Of a stretch of DNA of 64,000 bases, positions 53,378 to 63,924 are shown piece by piece. The DNA comes from CAVSUZ01 sp963795415 (GTDB lineage: Bacteria; Pseudomonadota; Alphaproteobacteria; Acetobacterales; Acetobacteraceae), in assembly GCA_963795415.1 (NCBI GenBank), contig CAWCHQ010000003.1:744001-808000 (forward strand). Direction: 5' to 3'. The stretch's first letter is position 1. The number at the start of each line of letters is the position of its first letter. Made by a program: the position numbers and the translations under genes. A model generated the notes under the pieces. It was not told the DNA's origin. It searched no databases and worked only from the letters and a program-made list of their open reading frames with translations.

Positions 53378-54078
53378 GCGGAACCGATCTTCCTCCTGAA
53401 ACCGATCTTCCCCCCGAAGACAACGGCAATGGGGAGCAACCGGCGCAGCCACAGAACCCGCTGCTCGGCGCGCTGCTGGGGTCGATGGCCGGCGGAAGCT
53501 TCGATCCGATGTCGCTGCTGATGTCGCAGATCGGCAGCCAGAATCCCAACGATCCGAGCATGGCGGTGCTGACGCAGCTTTTGAGCCAGCGCCGCGCGGC
53601 GCCCGAGATCGACGGCGAGGCCGAGGAAATTGATCCCGAGGTTAAGGAGAGGGCCGCGCGGCGCCGCATGGAAATGCGGCGGGAGCGGGCGCGGCGGATC
53701 CGAGACCTGCGTGTGCTTGCGAAGAAGATGTATGCCGAGCTGGAGCTGCTGAGAGAACGGAACGACACGCTCGCCGCGGCGCTCGGCGCTTGTTACATAT
53801 GCTTCGGAACCGATCCGGTTTGCACGGAATGCGCCGGCCGCGGCGTGCCCGGATCAGCTAATCCGGACCCGGATGCCTATCGCGAGTATGTCCAGCCTGC
53901 GGTGCGCCGCGTGCAGTGGCTGAAAGCGGATCGTGAACGCCGTGCCCAGCGCTACATAGACCCAAGGCAGGGGGATCCAAGACAGGGAGACCCAAGGCAG
54001 TCAGCAGCGGGCGATGCTGTTGTCGGCCGGATCATCGGCCGCCCGGCCGACTACGCAGAAGGGAGAGTAACAGCATGA
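53374..54078 (+). CDS. Coiled-coil protein with zinc-ribbon motif
   Basis: A 234-residue protein. Residues 1-60 are Pro/Gln-rich; 85-135 are a highly charged helix (ERAARRRMEMRRERARRIRD, LRERNDTLAAAL) likely to be a coiled coil. Near 140-155 CYICFGTDPVCTECAGRG gives two CxxC pairs, a rubredoxin/DnaJ-like zinc ribbon. The C-terminal part has three DPRQ(G/S) repeats encoded by 15-bp units at 53959-54003. Overlaps both neighbours by four bases. No family recognised. Confidence 0.6.
   Translation: MSGTDLPPETDLPPEDNGNGEQPAQPQNPLLGALLGSMAGGSFDPMSLLMSQIGSQNPNDPSMAVLTQLLSQRRAAPEIDGEAEEIDPEVKERAARRRMEMRRERARRIRDLRVLAKKMYAELELLRERNDTLAAALGACYICFGTDPVCTECAGRGVPGSANPDPDAYREYVQPAVRRVQWLKADRERRAQRYIDPRQGDPRQGDPRQSAAGDAVVGRIIGRPADYAEGRVTA
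53959..54003 (+). repeat. In-gene 15-bp tandem repeats (DPRQG)
   Basis: Three units of GAYCCAAGRCAGGG(G/A) coding DPRQG, DPRQG, DPRQS at the C-terminal end of the coiled-coil/zinc-ribbon protein. Confidence 0.85.
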
Positions 54079-54695
54079 GTGGAACGCTGGAATCGGACGA
54101 AGCCTACGACGAAGCATACGACGAGGCTTACGACGAGGCTTACGACGAGGCTTACGAAGAGGCGGCGCGACCCAGCCACGGTCGCCGGCCGGCGGCGCGT
54201 CCGGTACCCACCGCGCCGCGGGGTAGCGCGTTCCGGCCCCGCACCCCGACCGCCAACGCTCAACAGCCGGTCAACCAGGCGCAGTTGCAGGCCTCTCTGG
54301 CGCGCGTCAGCCAGCAATTCAACGTCACCTCGGCGGCGATCAAGACGCTGGATGGGCGGGTGCGCAGCACGATTGCCGAGCAGGCACGGCTAGGCGCGGC
54401 GATGCGCAAGGAGACGGCGGACCGGAAGAAGGAAATGGGCGCCGTACGCCGCGACCTGCAATCGACGCGCGAGATGATCGCGCTGGTGTCGCTACTGTTC
54501 CCGCCCGGTGGTGGCGGCGGTAGCACGATCGCAAGCCTGGCGCCGCTGATCTTCCTGCTGCCGCCCGACTTTCTCGGCGGCATGACCGGCGGCGGCTCAT
54601 CCTCCGACGGAAGCCAGTCTTCCTCCATGCTCGGCGGCAGCAACGGTGCCGTCGCGCTGATCGCCGTCGCGGCGGCATCAGGGCTGTTCAAGTGA
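54075..54695 (+). CDS. EAYD-repeat protein with Gly/Ser-rich C-terminus
   Basis: A 206-residue protein. Residues 8-27 are five DEAY repeats coded by 12-bp units (54096-54155). Then a basic linker, a helical segment with SQQFNVTSAAIKTLDGRVR and KKEMGAVRRDLQSTREMIAL (coiled coil), and a hydrophobic Gly/Ser-rich end (PPDFLGGMTGGGSSSDGS...) that could enter a membrane. It shares the acidic-head, coiled-coil, hydrophobic-tail plan with the gene two positions upstream. No family recognised. Confidence 0.58.
   Translation: MSGTLESDEAYDEAYDEAYDEAYDEAYEEAARPSHGRRPAARPVPTAPRGSAFRPRTPTANAQQPVNQAQLQASLARVSQQFNVTSAAIKTLDGRVRSTIAEQARLGAAMRKETADRKKEMGAVRRDLQSTREMIALVSLLFPPGGGGGSTIASLAPLIFLLPPDFLGGMTGGGSSSDGSQSSSMLGGSNGAVALIAVAAASGLFK
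54096..54155 (+). repeat. In-gene 12-bp tandem repeats (DEAY)
   Basis: Five units of GACGARGCNTAC coding DEAY at the N-terminus of the following protein; the last units are identical, so the array is young or homogenised. Confidence 0.9.
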
Positions 54696-54725
54696 GAAAC
54701 GCTGCCGTGATGCAAGGAGGACGCC

Positions 54726-55367
54726 ATGCCGCTTGATGTGGTCAATATCGTCGGTTCCGAGGTGATCCTGGGAAGCAGCCGGCCGCCCGTGGATCCGGCG
54801 ACCAAGGCCCGTATCTCGATCGCTGCCGGCCTGATTCGCGGCATTCCCGGTCTGTTACTGCCGATCGTCGTGGCACGCGGGCCGCAACCCGGCGGCGGTG
54901 GCGGTGGTGGCGGTGGTGGCGAAGAGGTCGTCATTCCCAATGTTTCCGATGGCAAGACGACGCTCGACGAGGCGACGACGAGGCTGAAGGACAGCAGCCT
55001 GGCTGTTACGGCACAGCGCGCCTACTCGACAGAGAGCGCGAAGGACATCGTCATCAGCCAGCGCCCGCACGCCGGCACGCTACGCCCCCTGAACTCCACC
55101 GTCCGGCTGGTCGTCAGCGATGGCCCGCCGTCGTCGGTGGGCACAAGCACGGGGACCACCACAAGCGCGGCAGGCGGCGTCACGGCAGATCAGCTCAATG
55201 CGGCGAAGCTGGAACTCGAGCAGCAGCTGACCAAGCAGCTTAGCAACACGCGCCACGACATCGAGACCACGATCGAGCGGCGGATCAAGGCTGCCAGCGA
55301 CGAACTCAGCGCACAGATAACCGGACTTGGCGAGGCGCTTCGCCGGCCGGGCAGAACCTCGACGTGA
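54726..55367 (+). CDS. PASTA-domain protein
   Basis: A 213-residue protein. After an N-terminal hydrophobic part (ARISIAAGLIRGIPGLLLPI), a run of ten Gly leads into one PASTA domain: EEVVIPNVSDGKTTLDEATTRLKDS, then DIVISQRPHAGTLRPLNSTVRLVVSDG. PASTA units bind peptidoglycan fragments or beta-lactams in kinases and PBPs. The C-terminal 60 residues are a coiled-coil helix (LEQQLTKQLSNTRHDIETTI). AAGGAGG lies before the ATG. It continues the cell-wall theme of the operon. Confidence 0.78.
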   Translation: MPLDVVNIVGSEVILGSSRPPVDPATKARISIAAGLIRGIPGLLLPIVVARGPQPGGGGGGGGGGEEVVIPNVSDGKTTLDEATTRLKDSSLAVTAQRAYSTESAKDIVISQRPHAGTLRPLNSTVRLVVSDGPPSSVGTSTGTTTSAAGGVTADQLNAAKLELEQQLTKQLSNTRHDIETTIERRIKAASDELSAQITGLGEALRRPGRTST

Positions 55368-55424
55368 ACCGGCCCCGGCCCGAGGGGGCAGGGTTACCGG
55401 AACATCTGAAACAATGAGGTCACG

Positions 55425-58400
55425 GTGGAACCTGCACTACTCGAACTCTATGCCGAGGGCGTTCCGGAGGACGAGGTAGCGGTCATTCTGCGGCTGTCGG
55501 ATCCCACAGCCGTCCCCGATGGCACGCGCATCATCGCCCGGTTGGGCCTGATCGCGACTGCCCGGGTGACGCGCCGGAATCTCCCCCTGGTATGGGCGGC
55601 GCGGTCGGTGGAAGGCATGAGAGCCGCGCGCCGCTATGGCCCGACCATCGAGCCGCCCGAGATACTCGATGTAGCAGATAGTTTCATTGAAGCTCAACCC
55701 GGCGATCAGCGCCGCCCCGATGACGGGCTGCCCTCCGGCGAAGGGGTGGTGGTGGCGCATATCGACTGGGGCGTTGATTTCGCCCACCCGGATTTCCGCC
55801 GGCCGGATGGCAGGACCCGGCTGCTCGCGTTGTGGGATCAGGCGACCAGCTATGACCCACGGTACCCGAACAAATATGGTTACGGACGCATCCACTCCGC
55901 CGCCGACATCAACCTGGCGCTTGCCACGCCTGATCCTTACGCCACGCTCGGCTATTGGCCCTCCGCCTCCGATCCGCTGGGAATCGGCAGCCACGGCACG
56001 CACACTCTCGGCATCTCCTGCGGAAACGGCCGCAGCGGCGGCCCGCTGGGGCTGGCGCCCGCCGCCGACATTATTTTTATTCATTTCTCAACCTCGACCG
56101 CGGAAAGTCCGACGCTGCTGGGTGATTCAGCGACGTTCCTTGAAGGGCTGAATGTCATCCGGGAGACAGCCGGGCACCGCCCCTTTGTCGTCAACGCCAG
56201 CCTGGGGCGGCAATGCGGTGAGCATGATGGCCTCACCCTGACCGAACAGGGAATGGACGCACTCGTACGCGGCGCAAGCGGATGCGCTATCTGCATGAGC
56301 ACGGGCAATTATTTCGACCGCCACATCCATGCGCGTGGGACGCTGCGTCCGGTACCCGGCAGACCCTGCATTTCAGCATCGAAGACACCGATCGGGGGCC
56401 GAATGAAGTCGATCTGTGGTATGAGGGGCCGGACCGCTTCGGCGTGACCATTCGTGCTCCCGGCGGCGCGGCCGAGGTGCACAGCGTTCCGGGCGGCATG
56501 GTGCCTGTCGTCGTGGGTGATGCGACCGTAGGGCGCCTGTATCACCTGCTTGGCGATTACAATAACGATGACAACGAAATTTCCTTGTTCCTGGACCGGA
56601 GCGCACCGCGCGGAACCTGGGAGCTGACGCTCGAAGGCGTGGATATCGCCGACGGACGCTTCCATGCCTGGATCGAGCGCAGCACTGGCGCCGCGCGTCA
56701 CTACGCGCGCTTCGTGGCCGACGACGCCGATCCCACCTGCACCACCGGGACGATCTGCAACGGGCTTTGGACCATCGCGGTCGGCGCCTATGACGCGCAT
56801 TCGCCCGACCGGCCACTTGCGCATTTCTCGAGTTCGGGTCCGACCCGCACCGGAATGACCAAGCCCAACCTGGCGGCGCCAGGCGTGCGCGTGCTGTCCT
56901 GCCGGTCGCATCCGCGGGGCGACGCGCCCGATCCGCCGCTGCTGACCCGCATGTCGGGAACCAGCATGGCGGCGCCGCATGTCACCGGCACGATCGCCCT
57001 GATGTTCGCCGCCGCCGACCGCAAGCTGTCCATCACCGAGACGCGCCGCCTGCTGCTGAGCACGACCGATCCTCCGCCCGACACCACGAGCGGGGCGGAT
57101 CTGCTGCGGATCGGCAGCGGCTATCTCAACACGGCCGCCGCCGTCGCCGCCGCGCGTGAGGCCGGCCGCGCACCACCGATCGAACAGGAAAGCGCGGGCG
57201 TGGTGGTTCCACCGGGGACGCTGGCGCCGGAGGCGGTGGAGGAGAGCATCGGCCCTGCCGAAATCACGGCGGACGTAGCAGGCGATGCCGCGCTTGCCGA
57301 CGAAGCGCTCACGGAGGCGGTGGATTGGCCGGAAGCCGACCCGCCGCCGGTTATCGAACATCCGCTGCTGCGCGAGGGTGCGCGTGGCGCCGCAGTGCAT
57401 GAGGCCCAACAGAAGCTGAATCAGGTGAATGCCAATCAGCTCGCCGCCGGGCAGCCGGGGATCATGCCGGCCCCGCTGAACGACGACGGAATTTTTGGCC
57501 CGCTCACCCGCCAGGCGACGGTATCGTTCCAGCATCTCGCATTTTCGGACAGCCCGCGTGACTGGGACGGCGTGATCGGCCCGAAGACCTGGCAGCAACT
57601 GGACGCGCTCGCTGTTGCACCGGCCCCGGTGCCGCCTGCGCCGGAGCCGCCCGTTCCGCCATTGCCGGTGCCTCCGCCCCCGGTGCCGCCCGTTGTGCCC
57701 GGGCTCGATCCGCCGCGCTGGCGCCCCATTCTGACCGCGGTGCTTAGTCCGCAGGCAACGATGCGCGACGGCAATGCGGTGCGCTTCCTGATCGACGGCC
57801 CGGTGACGTACCGCAGCATGGTCGAGGCAATCCGCTCCGCACAAATAAGGGAGCATTACATTTATCTGCTCGGCTGGAAGCTGGTGGACGATTTCCAACT
57901 GATCCCCGGCGATCTCACCACCACCTTCCGGCAACTGACGGCCGACGCCGCCGGTCGCGGCGTGCAGATCCGCGCCATGCTGTGGGCGAAGCCGCCGTTC
58001 GAAAATCGCGATGAAGTGGCGCGCATCAACGCACTGCGCACCGGAGCTGCGATCCGCGACGATGAAACGCCGAATCCGAAGCCGCCGGTGTTTGGCTCGC
58101 ATCATCAGAAGGTGCTGGTGGTCAAGGGCAGCCTTGGTCTTATCGGTTTCTGCGGCGGCCTTGATATCAACTCGGACCGGATTACGGTCGTGCATCCCGG
58201 AGACCCGCAGCACGACGTGCATTGTCGGATGGAGGGGCCGGCAGCATGGGATGCGCTGCAGACTTTCAACCGCCGCTGGGTCCACCACCCCGAGCATGGC
58301 GCGATCGATCTAAAGCGCGGCCCTCTGCTTGGCTATGTCGAGCCGGTGCCATCGCCCATCACGACGCCCGCCCCCGGAACTTCCAGCATTCCCGGCACCT

Positions 58401-59119
58401 GCTCCGTCGCCGTCGCACGGACGTTCAATCCCGTGACGCGCGGCAGCACGCTGGTCCGCGAACGCGACATCAGGCGGCTTCTGCTGCAGGCAATCGCCAA
58501 TGCCCAGCGTTTCATCTACATGGAAGACCAGTATCTTATCAGCCTGGAAGCCGCCGCGGCGCTCCGCGCGGCGGTTCCACGGCTGCAGCATCTGACGATC
58601 CTGATCGCTGCATCCGAAATTTCCGACCTGCCCTGCGTCTGGAAATTCCGGCGCGACTTCATCGCTGCGCTGACCGGCGGCCTAAGCGCGGCGGATCGCA
58701 GCAAAGTCCGCGTCTTTGACCGCATCACGCCACCGGCGTCGCGCCCGACCTTCGGGTTCCACACCTACGTGCACGCAAAGGCCTGGGTGGTCGACGACGA
58801 ACTCGCAGTGATCGGATCCGCGAACTGCAATCGCCGCGGCTGGGAGCATGACAGCGAAGTCAATGCCTTCATCTTTGACGACACTGCGCTGGCGCTGGGA
58901 ACGCTGAGTTTCGCGCAGGCCATGCGGATGGCGCTGTGGTCGGAGCATCTTGCGGTGCCGCCGAGCGCGATTCTCGACGGTGTTGCAGGCGCCGCTCTCT
59001 GGCTGACGCCGCCCGCGGGCGCGGCGATCCGGCCATACAATCCTGCCGGCGGGCGCGACCGAACGCCCGACGCGATCTGCGATGCGAGTCGCGGCAACAT
59101 CGATCCGGGTCTGCCATGA
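55425..59119 (+). CDS. Subtilase/peptidoglycan-binding/phospholipase-D fusion protein (single-base frameshift)
   Basis: About 1231 residues once one missing base near 56345 is restored. Residues ~100-560 are an S8 subtilase: VVVAHIDWGVDFAHPDF (Asp114), GIGSHGTHTLG (His190), MSGTSMAAPHVTGT (Ser514). Residues ~645-730 form a peptidoglycan-binding domain (REGARGAAVHEAQQKLN, DDGIFGPLTRQATVSFQ, WDGVIGPKTWQQLDA). A Pro-rich linker leads to a phospholipase-D domain (~775-1180) with HKD-type motifs SHHQKVLVVKGSLGLIG and YVHAKAWVVDDELAVIGSAN; the first lacks the usual Asp. No signal peptide is evident. Its end overlaps the next start. Confidence 0.82.
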
Positions 59120-62100
59120 GCATGTCCCGCCGCGGCAAAAGGGAGGCACCGATGGCAACCAGGCGGTCCGAGCGGGGAGGGACTAGCGGCGGCGGGGGCT
59201 TGCCGTTCCAGTTCCAGGTGCCGCTGACCGGCGGCGCGCCAGGTCTCGCGCTGCCGATCGGCGGGGCAGGCTCGCCGTTCGCCTTTACCGTCCCGCTTGG
59301 CGGTACACCGGCGCCGCAGCCCGCGGCTACCCCGACCCCGGGGCCAACGCCGGCGCCCGCAGGCACAGCCGCCCAGCCGGGAGCCGCAACCCCGCCCGCG
59401 TCCGCAACCGACGCCCCGGTCACCGTTGCCGGGGATATCCCCCTGTACCGTACCGCCATCCGGCGAAGACATGATGGAAGCGCTGCGCGCCGAAGCCGTC
59501 GCAGGTGAGCGCATCCTGGAAGCAGCGGAATCGGTGACCGCGGAGGATCGCGAGCGCCCGCAGTCTTCCTCGGATCTGTTGCACGCGCTGGTTCGCAGCG
59601 GGTTGGGCGCAGAAGACCGGGTCCCGTTCAGTCCGCTGGGTCCGCGGGCTCCGGGCCCGTCGGCGACCGCGCTGTTCCGTGCGCTGGCCTATCCGTATCA
59701 TCCCCATCGGCGACGCGATGCACTGGCGCGGCACTATTTGCAGCGGTTTTTCGTCCTTGCGCAGCCTGGCGGCCCGCTTCCGCTGATCGAGCCACGCCCC
59801 GGCGATATCCTGCTCCGGATCGCGCGCGGCGAGGGATGGGCGACGGTTGGCGTGGTCGCCTCACCCGGCTTGCATCGTCACCACAGCCTGATGGCCGCGG
59901 GACTGCATGGCGAGGGCCATCCGCGGATCGAGCCGGGATTTTATGTCCACGTGGTGGAGCCCGGACGTTTTGCGCGCGGCCCCCGCATCCATCTTGCCCG
60001 TCGCGTTTCCGACGACCGCAACATCGTTCCAGGCGATACGATGCTGCTTCGGCTGCGCCCCCGATGGCCCAGCGACTGGCCCGACGACCGGCCCGGCGCC
60101 TGGTCCGGCACCTGGCAGGAAGCGGCCACACCGGTGACACCGGCAGCGGATCCGGGGGTTGCGCCGGCAACGCCGACAGCCGATCCGGGGGCTGCGCAAA
60201 CCCCGCAGCCTGCGGCCAAGCCCGTCGAATTGCGGGTGGGTTCCGGCGGCGACGCCGTCCGCCAGGCGCAGCAGCAACTCAATCGGGTGCATGCCGATCT
60301 GGTGGCGCTCAGCCTGCCCGGCCTGCCGGGCGGCCCGATCCCGGAGGATGGCCAGTTCACCGCGCGCATGGAGCAGATGGTCCGCGCCTTCCAGCAGCAG
60401 GTGTTCGGCGACCCGTCGCTGTGGGACGGGGTGATCGGACCGGCGACGCAAGCGGAGCTGAAGCGCCGTGCCACTGGCGCCGTCGCGAGCGAAACCTTCG
60501 AGCCGGCCGAGGCGGTTCGCACCGACGCAGCGTTCGTCCGCTGGGTGCAGGCGGCGCTCAACCGGCTCACCAATGCCGGGCTTGCCGAGGACGGCCGCGC
60601 CGGCCCGCGCACCTACGCGGCGATCCGCGCCTTCCAGCAGGCTGCGGGGCTTGCCGCCGATGGGATGGTGGGCCCGCGGACCGAGGCGGCGCTGCGGGAC
60701 GCGCTGTCGCGGCTGCAAGGCGGCGGCGCCGCTGCCGTCAAGTGTACCGGGCTGCAGGCGAGCGAGATCGTCGATCATTTCGATTTCAACGGCTTTAATA
60801 TTACCGCGGCGCAGCGACCGGTCATCGACAATATCGCCGCCTGCGTGGCCGAGAGCAGGCGGGGGAAGGACCTGATAGGAAACCTGCGGCTCGTAGGTCA
60901 TACCGACCCGGTCGGCGATGACGCGCATAACGACGCGCTTGGGCTTCATCGCGCGGAATCGGTGCGCACCGGCCTGCGCGATGCCCTGCATAAGCTCGGG
61001 GTGGCCGATGCGGATGTTACCATTACCGTCGAAACCCGCGGCAAGCGCGACCTGCTCCCCGGCGATCCGGCACTCAGCCGCCGGGTCGAGGTGATCCCGC
61101 CGCATCCCTACACGCCGGCCGCCGCTGCGGCTGATATCGCCTTCGTGCTTGACGACGACGATGACAAGATTGTCGATGAGCATGCCAGGGTCGCGACCTT
61201 CCTCCGCTTCGGGCTATGGAACCATGCGTACGAGACCACCCCGGCTGTTGTACACGAGCTCCGGAACGGCCAGGCCGAAGCAGCTAATTTTATCGGCAGC
61301 GACCGCCGCCGCTTTTATATCCGAGGCAGCGACCCGGCCGCCACCACGCAGCGCATTACCGCCAGGTGGAAGACGCTCAAATCCGATCGCTCCGACGACG
61401 ATGCGCCCGCCACGATGGACATTACGCTGACCGAAACGCGGGCCGGCTCACACGTGTACGTGTCCAAGGCGATTATGCTGGTTACCGACGATCCGGACGC
61501 CAGGCAGGACACGCATAGCGGCCTGACGCCGCCGCTGATCGATGCGGGCACCCGCCACCGCGGGCAGAGCAATCACCGACTGCGGCGGGCGACCATGGAC
61601 GGGTTCGTGTTCGCCGAGTACACGCCGGCCTCCGGCACGGCCGTGAATGTGACACTACCGCTGTTTCAACGCACGCCGCACGATGAACGCGGGCGGGTCA
61701 AGGTGAACGTCATAAGCTACACATCCGCGGTTGCCGGATACCTTAAAGCCAAGCCCGAGTATATCCGCGATCAGTTCGAGCATGCCAACCATCGCTGGAA
61801 CCAGATCGGTCTGCAGATCGACCAGCAGCCCACAAAGGAATTCGCTCTCCCTGCTGGCCTGCTCGGTCCTGATGCGCGCTATCATATCGAGCTGGTCGAG
61901 CCGGGCACGGGTCCGCACGAGATCGCGCTGCTGAACGATCTGATCCCTCGCGTGCCGAATAGATCGGTGACGGCGGTCTTCCTGCCAATTGCCGGGGCCA
62001 ACGCGTTTGCATCAATCTATGCTGCTGAACCGGCGACCGCTCATCCCCTGCAAGATCGATTCTTCGTCTTCATTCACACTTTGCTGGGCTTGGACGATGA

Positions 62101-62386
62101 AACACTGGCCCACGAGTTAGCCCATATCTTTTTCAACCGCGGCGACACGGATACCGAGGCGCAGTTTTTCACGCTAACCAATCTTCCGCCGGATAATTTC
62201 TGGCTGCCGGACCCGCGAATTTACCGGCGCATCCAGGAGATCAATAACCCGGATCCCGATAACGATCCGCACAACGACAACGTCATAAACTGGGTGCGAC
62301 GCGTGCCAGCCACCCGATATCCCGCCATCAACGGATTTGGCCCGGCGACCGCCACAACGGGCAACAAGCTAAGGGAGGCCTTCTGA
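59116..62386 (+). CDS. Peptidoglycan-binding/OmpA-like/zinc-protease protein (possible single-base frameshift)
   Basis: The N-terminus (GLPFQFQVPLTGGAPGLALP, then Pro-rich) ends its frame near 59450 and the rest (EDMMEALRAEAVAGERILEAAESV) lies in another frame; one extra base there would give about 1089 residues. Alternatively a separate gene starts near 59471. Domains: two peptidoglycan-binding units (~372-446, ~469-530; WDGVIGPATQAEL, DGRAGPRTYAAIRAFQ), an OmpA-like unit (~551-665; FDFNGFNITAAQRPVIDNIA, LRLVGHTDPVGDDAHN) and a C-terminal domain with a zinc motif LAHELAHIFF (~998). The PGB units are like that of the previous gene. Confidence 0.75.
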
Positions 62387-62823
62387 TGGCTGAGGTTTCG
62401 CCCGCCGCCGACCCGGTTGCAAAGGATGTTGCCTTGGTCGTTGGTGGCAATTTCACCCCGCATGCTATGGGAGGTGCTTTCACGCGAATCCTCGATCGCC
62501 TTCGCGCCGCTCCCGCTGCCCATCTGGATGCGTTTGAGCGGCTCTACGTGACGCCTGGCCTCGATTCCCGGGCTCTTTCACGCCTTCATCTGGACAGCTT
62601 TTTGGAGATAATGCGCCCGCTTGCGCCAGAACGTGTGCGGACGCTGGCCGACCGGCTGCTGCGGCAATACGACTCGGCGCTGAGCATTGCCGATCACGCA
62701 GCGGGACAGGAGATGAGCCTGGTGGAGGCGCTGCCGCCTGGTGAGACGTCGCGTTTCATCCAGCGGCTGGATGACCGCCGCCGCTCACTGCGGGTTTTGC
62801 TGGGGCAGCCGGGGGGAGGGTAG
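62386..62823 (+). CDS. Small helical protein ending the exoenzyme operon
   Basis: A 145-residue, all-helical product (FTRILDRLRAAPAAHLDAFE, LHLDSFLEIMRPLAPERVRT, LADRLLRQYDSALSIADHAA) of no recognised family. Its ATG overlaps the previous stop (TGATG), so it is translated with the OmpA-type protein and is the last gene of the operon. A chaperone or immunity-like role is conceivable but unsupported. Confidence 0.6.
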   Translation: MAEVSPAADPVAKDVALVVGGNFTPHAMGGAFTRILDRLRAAPAAHLDAFERLYVTPGLDSRALSRLHLDSFLEIMRPLAPERVRTLADRLLRQYDSALSIADHAAGQEMSLVEALPPGETSRFIQRLDDRRRSLRVLLGQPGGG

Positions 62824-63007
62824 GGGGACGGGCGCCTGCTTGACGTTGCGGGCCGCGCTTGCCCTCGGGCCGGCCGGACCCGAGGGTAGCGGCAAGGCAA
62901 TTCCGACCCTCTCCCTGTCTCCAGTGACCCCCACTTTCTTACGAGTTAACAACGGCTCCGCCATTGTAATTTCTTGACGTGAGTGACGCTTCTGAATAAG
63001 GCGGGGC

Positions 63008-63924
63008 ATGCCGATCCCCGACTATCAGTCTCTCATGATCCACGTGCTGATGGACGCGGCCCAGGGTGAGGTTCGAATCGGCGATGTCGTTGAGCGCCTC
63101 GCCAACAAACTGGGGCTAAAGCCGGAAGAACGAGCAGAGCTTCTGCAGTCCGGCAGGCAAACCGTGTTTGCCAACCGGGTGCACTGGGCCAAGACCTACC
63201 TTAACAAGGCAGCGCTTATCGAGATGACACGTCGCGGGCACTTCAAAATTGCGCCGCGAGGGGAGCAGGTATTGGCATCCCATCCCTCGCGGATCGACAA
63301 CACTTTCCTTGCACAATTCCCAGAATTCAAAGAGTTTACCGAGCGCTCTATGACGGACGCTACCCAAAAGGTAAGCAACACAGGCCAGATCTCCGAAAAG
63401 ACGACAACCCCCGACGAGGCCATGCGGTTGGCCCATCAGCAGATCGACGCCGCCTTGGCACAGGAACTACTCGGGCGGATATATGCTGCCCCGCCAGCGT
63501 TCTTTGAACGACTGATCGTCACTTTGTTGCTCAAAATGGGTTATGGAGGATCCGCTGCTGATGCCGGACGCGCGTTGGGGCGCAGCGGTGACGACGGCGT
63601 TGACGGTGTAATCGACCAGGATACTTTGGGGTTGGACAGAGTCTACATACAGGCCAAGCGGTACGCGGAGGACAACAACATCGGTCCCGGTGCAATCCGG
63701 GACTTCTTCGGGAAGTTCTTGACCGACACAAGGCCGCGAAGGGCCTGTTCGTAACCACCTCCCGATTTTCGCCCGCGGCACGCGACACAGCGGAGTTTCT
63801 GAGCAAGCGAATCGTGCTGGTCGACGGTGATCAGCTGACCAAATTGATGATCCGGCACGATATCGGCTGCCGTATCGAAGAGACCCTTGAGATCAAGAGA
63901 CTTGACGAAGACTTCTTCGAATAG
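63008..63924 (+). CDS. mrr: Mrr-type restriction endonuclease (single-base frameshift)
   Basis: An N-terminal winged-helix Mrr_N domain (VLMDAAQGEVRIGDVVERLA, FANRVHWAKTYLNKAALIEM) and a C-terminal endonuclease-like catalytic domain: FFERLIVTLLLKMGYGG, then GDDGVDGVIDQDTLGLDRVYIQAKRY, with the D...QxK active site. The frame is lost near 63720 by one missing base in AAGTTC-TTGACC; restored, KAAKGLFVTTSRFSPAARDTAEFL and the end LKEDFFE-like RLDEDFFE at 63924 give about 305 residues, the Mrr length. Mrr cuts modified DNA. Independent of the preceding operon (180-base gap). Confidence 0.87.

Noticed and set aside
52190..62823. Prophage, tailocin or contractile-injection origin of the seven-gene operon
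   Set aside because: No sheath, tube, baseplate, capsid, terminase or AAA+ component is visible; only domain types that also occur in such systems (PGB, OmpA) are shared.
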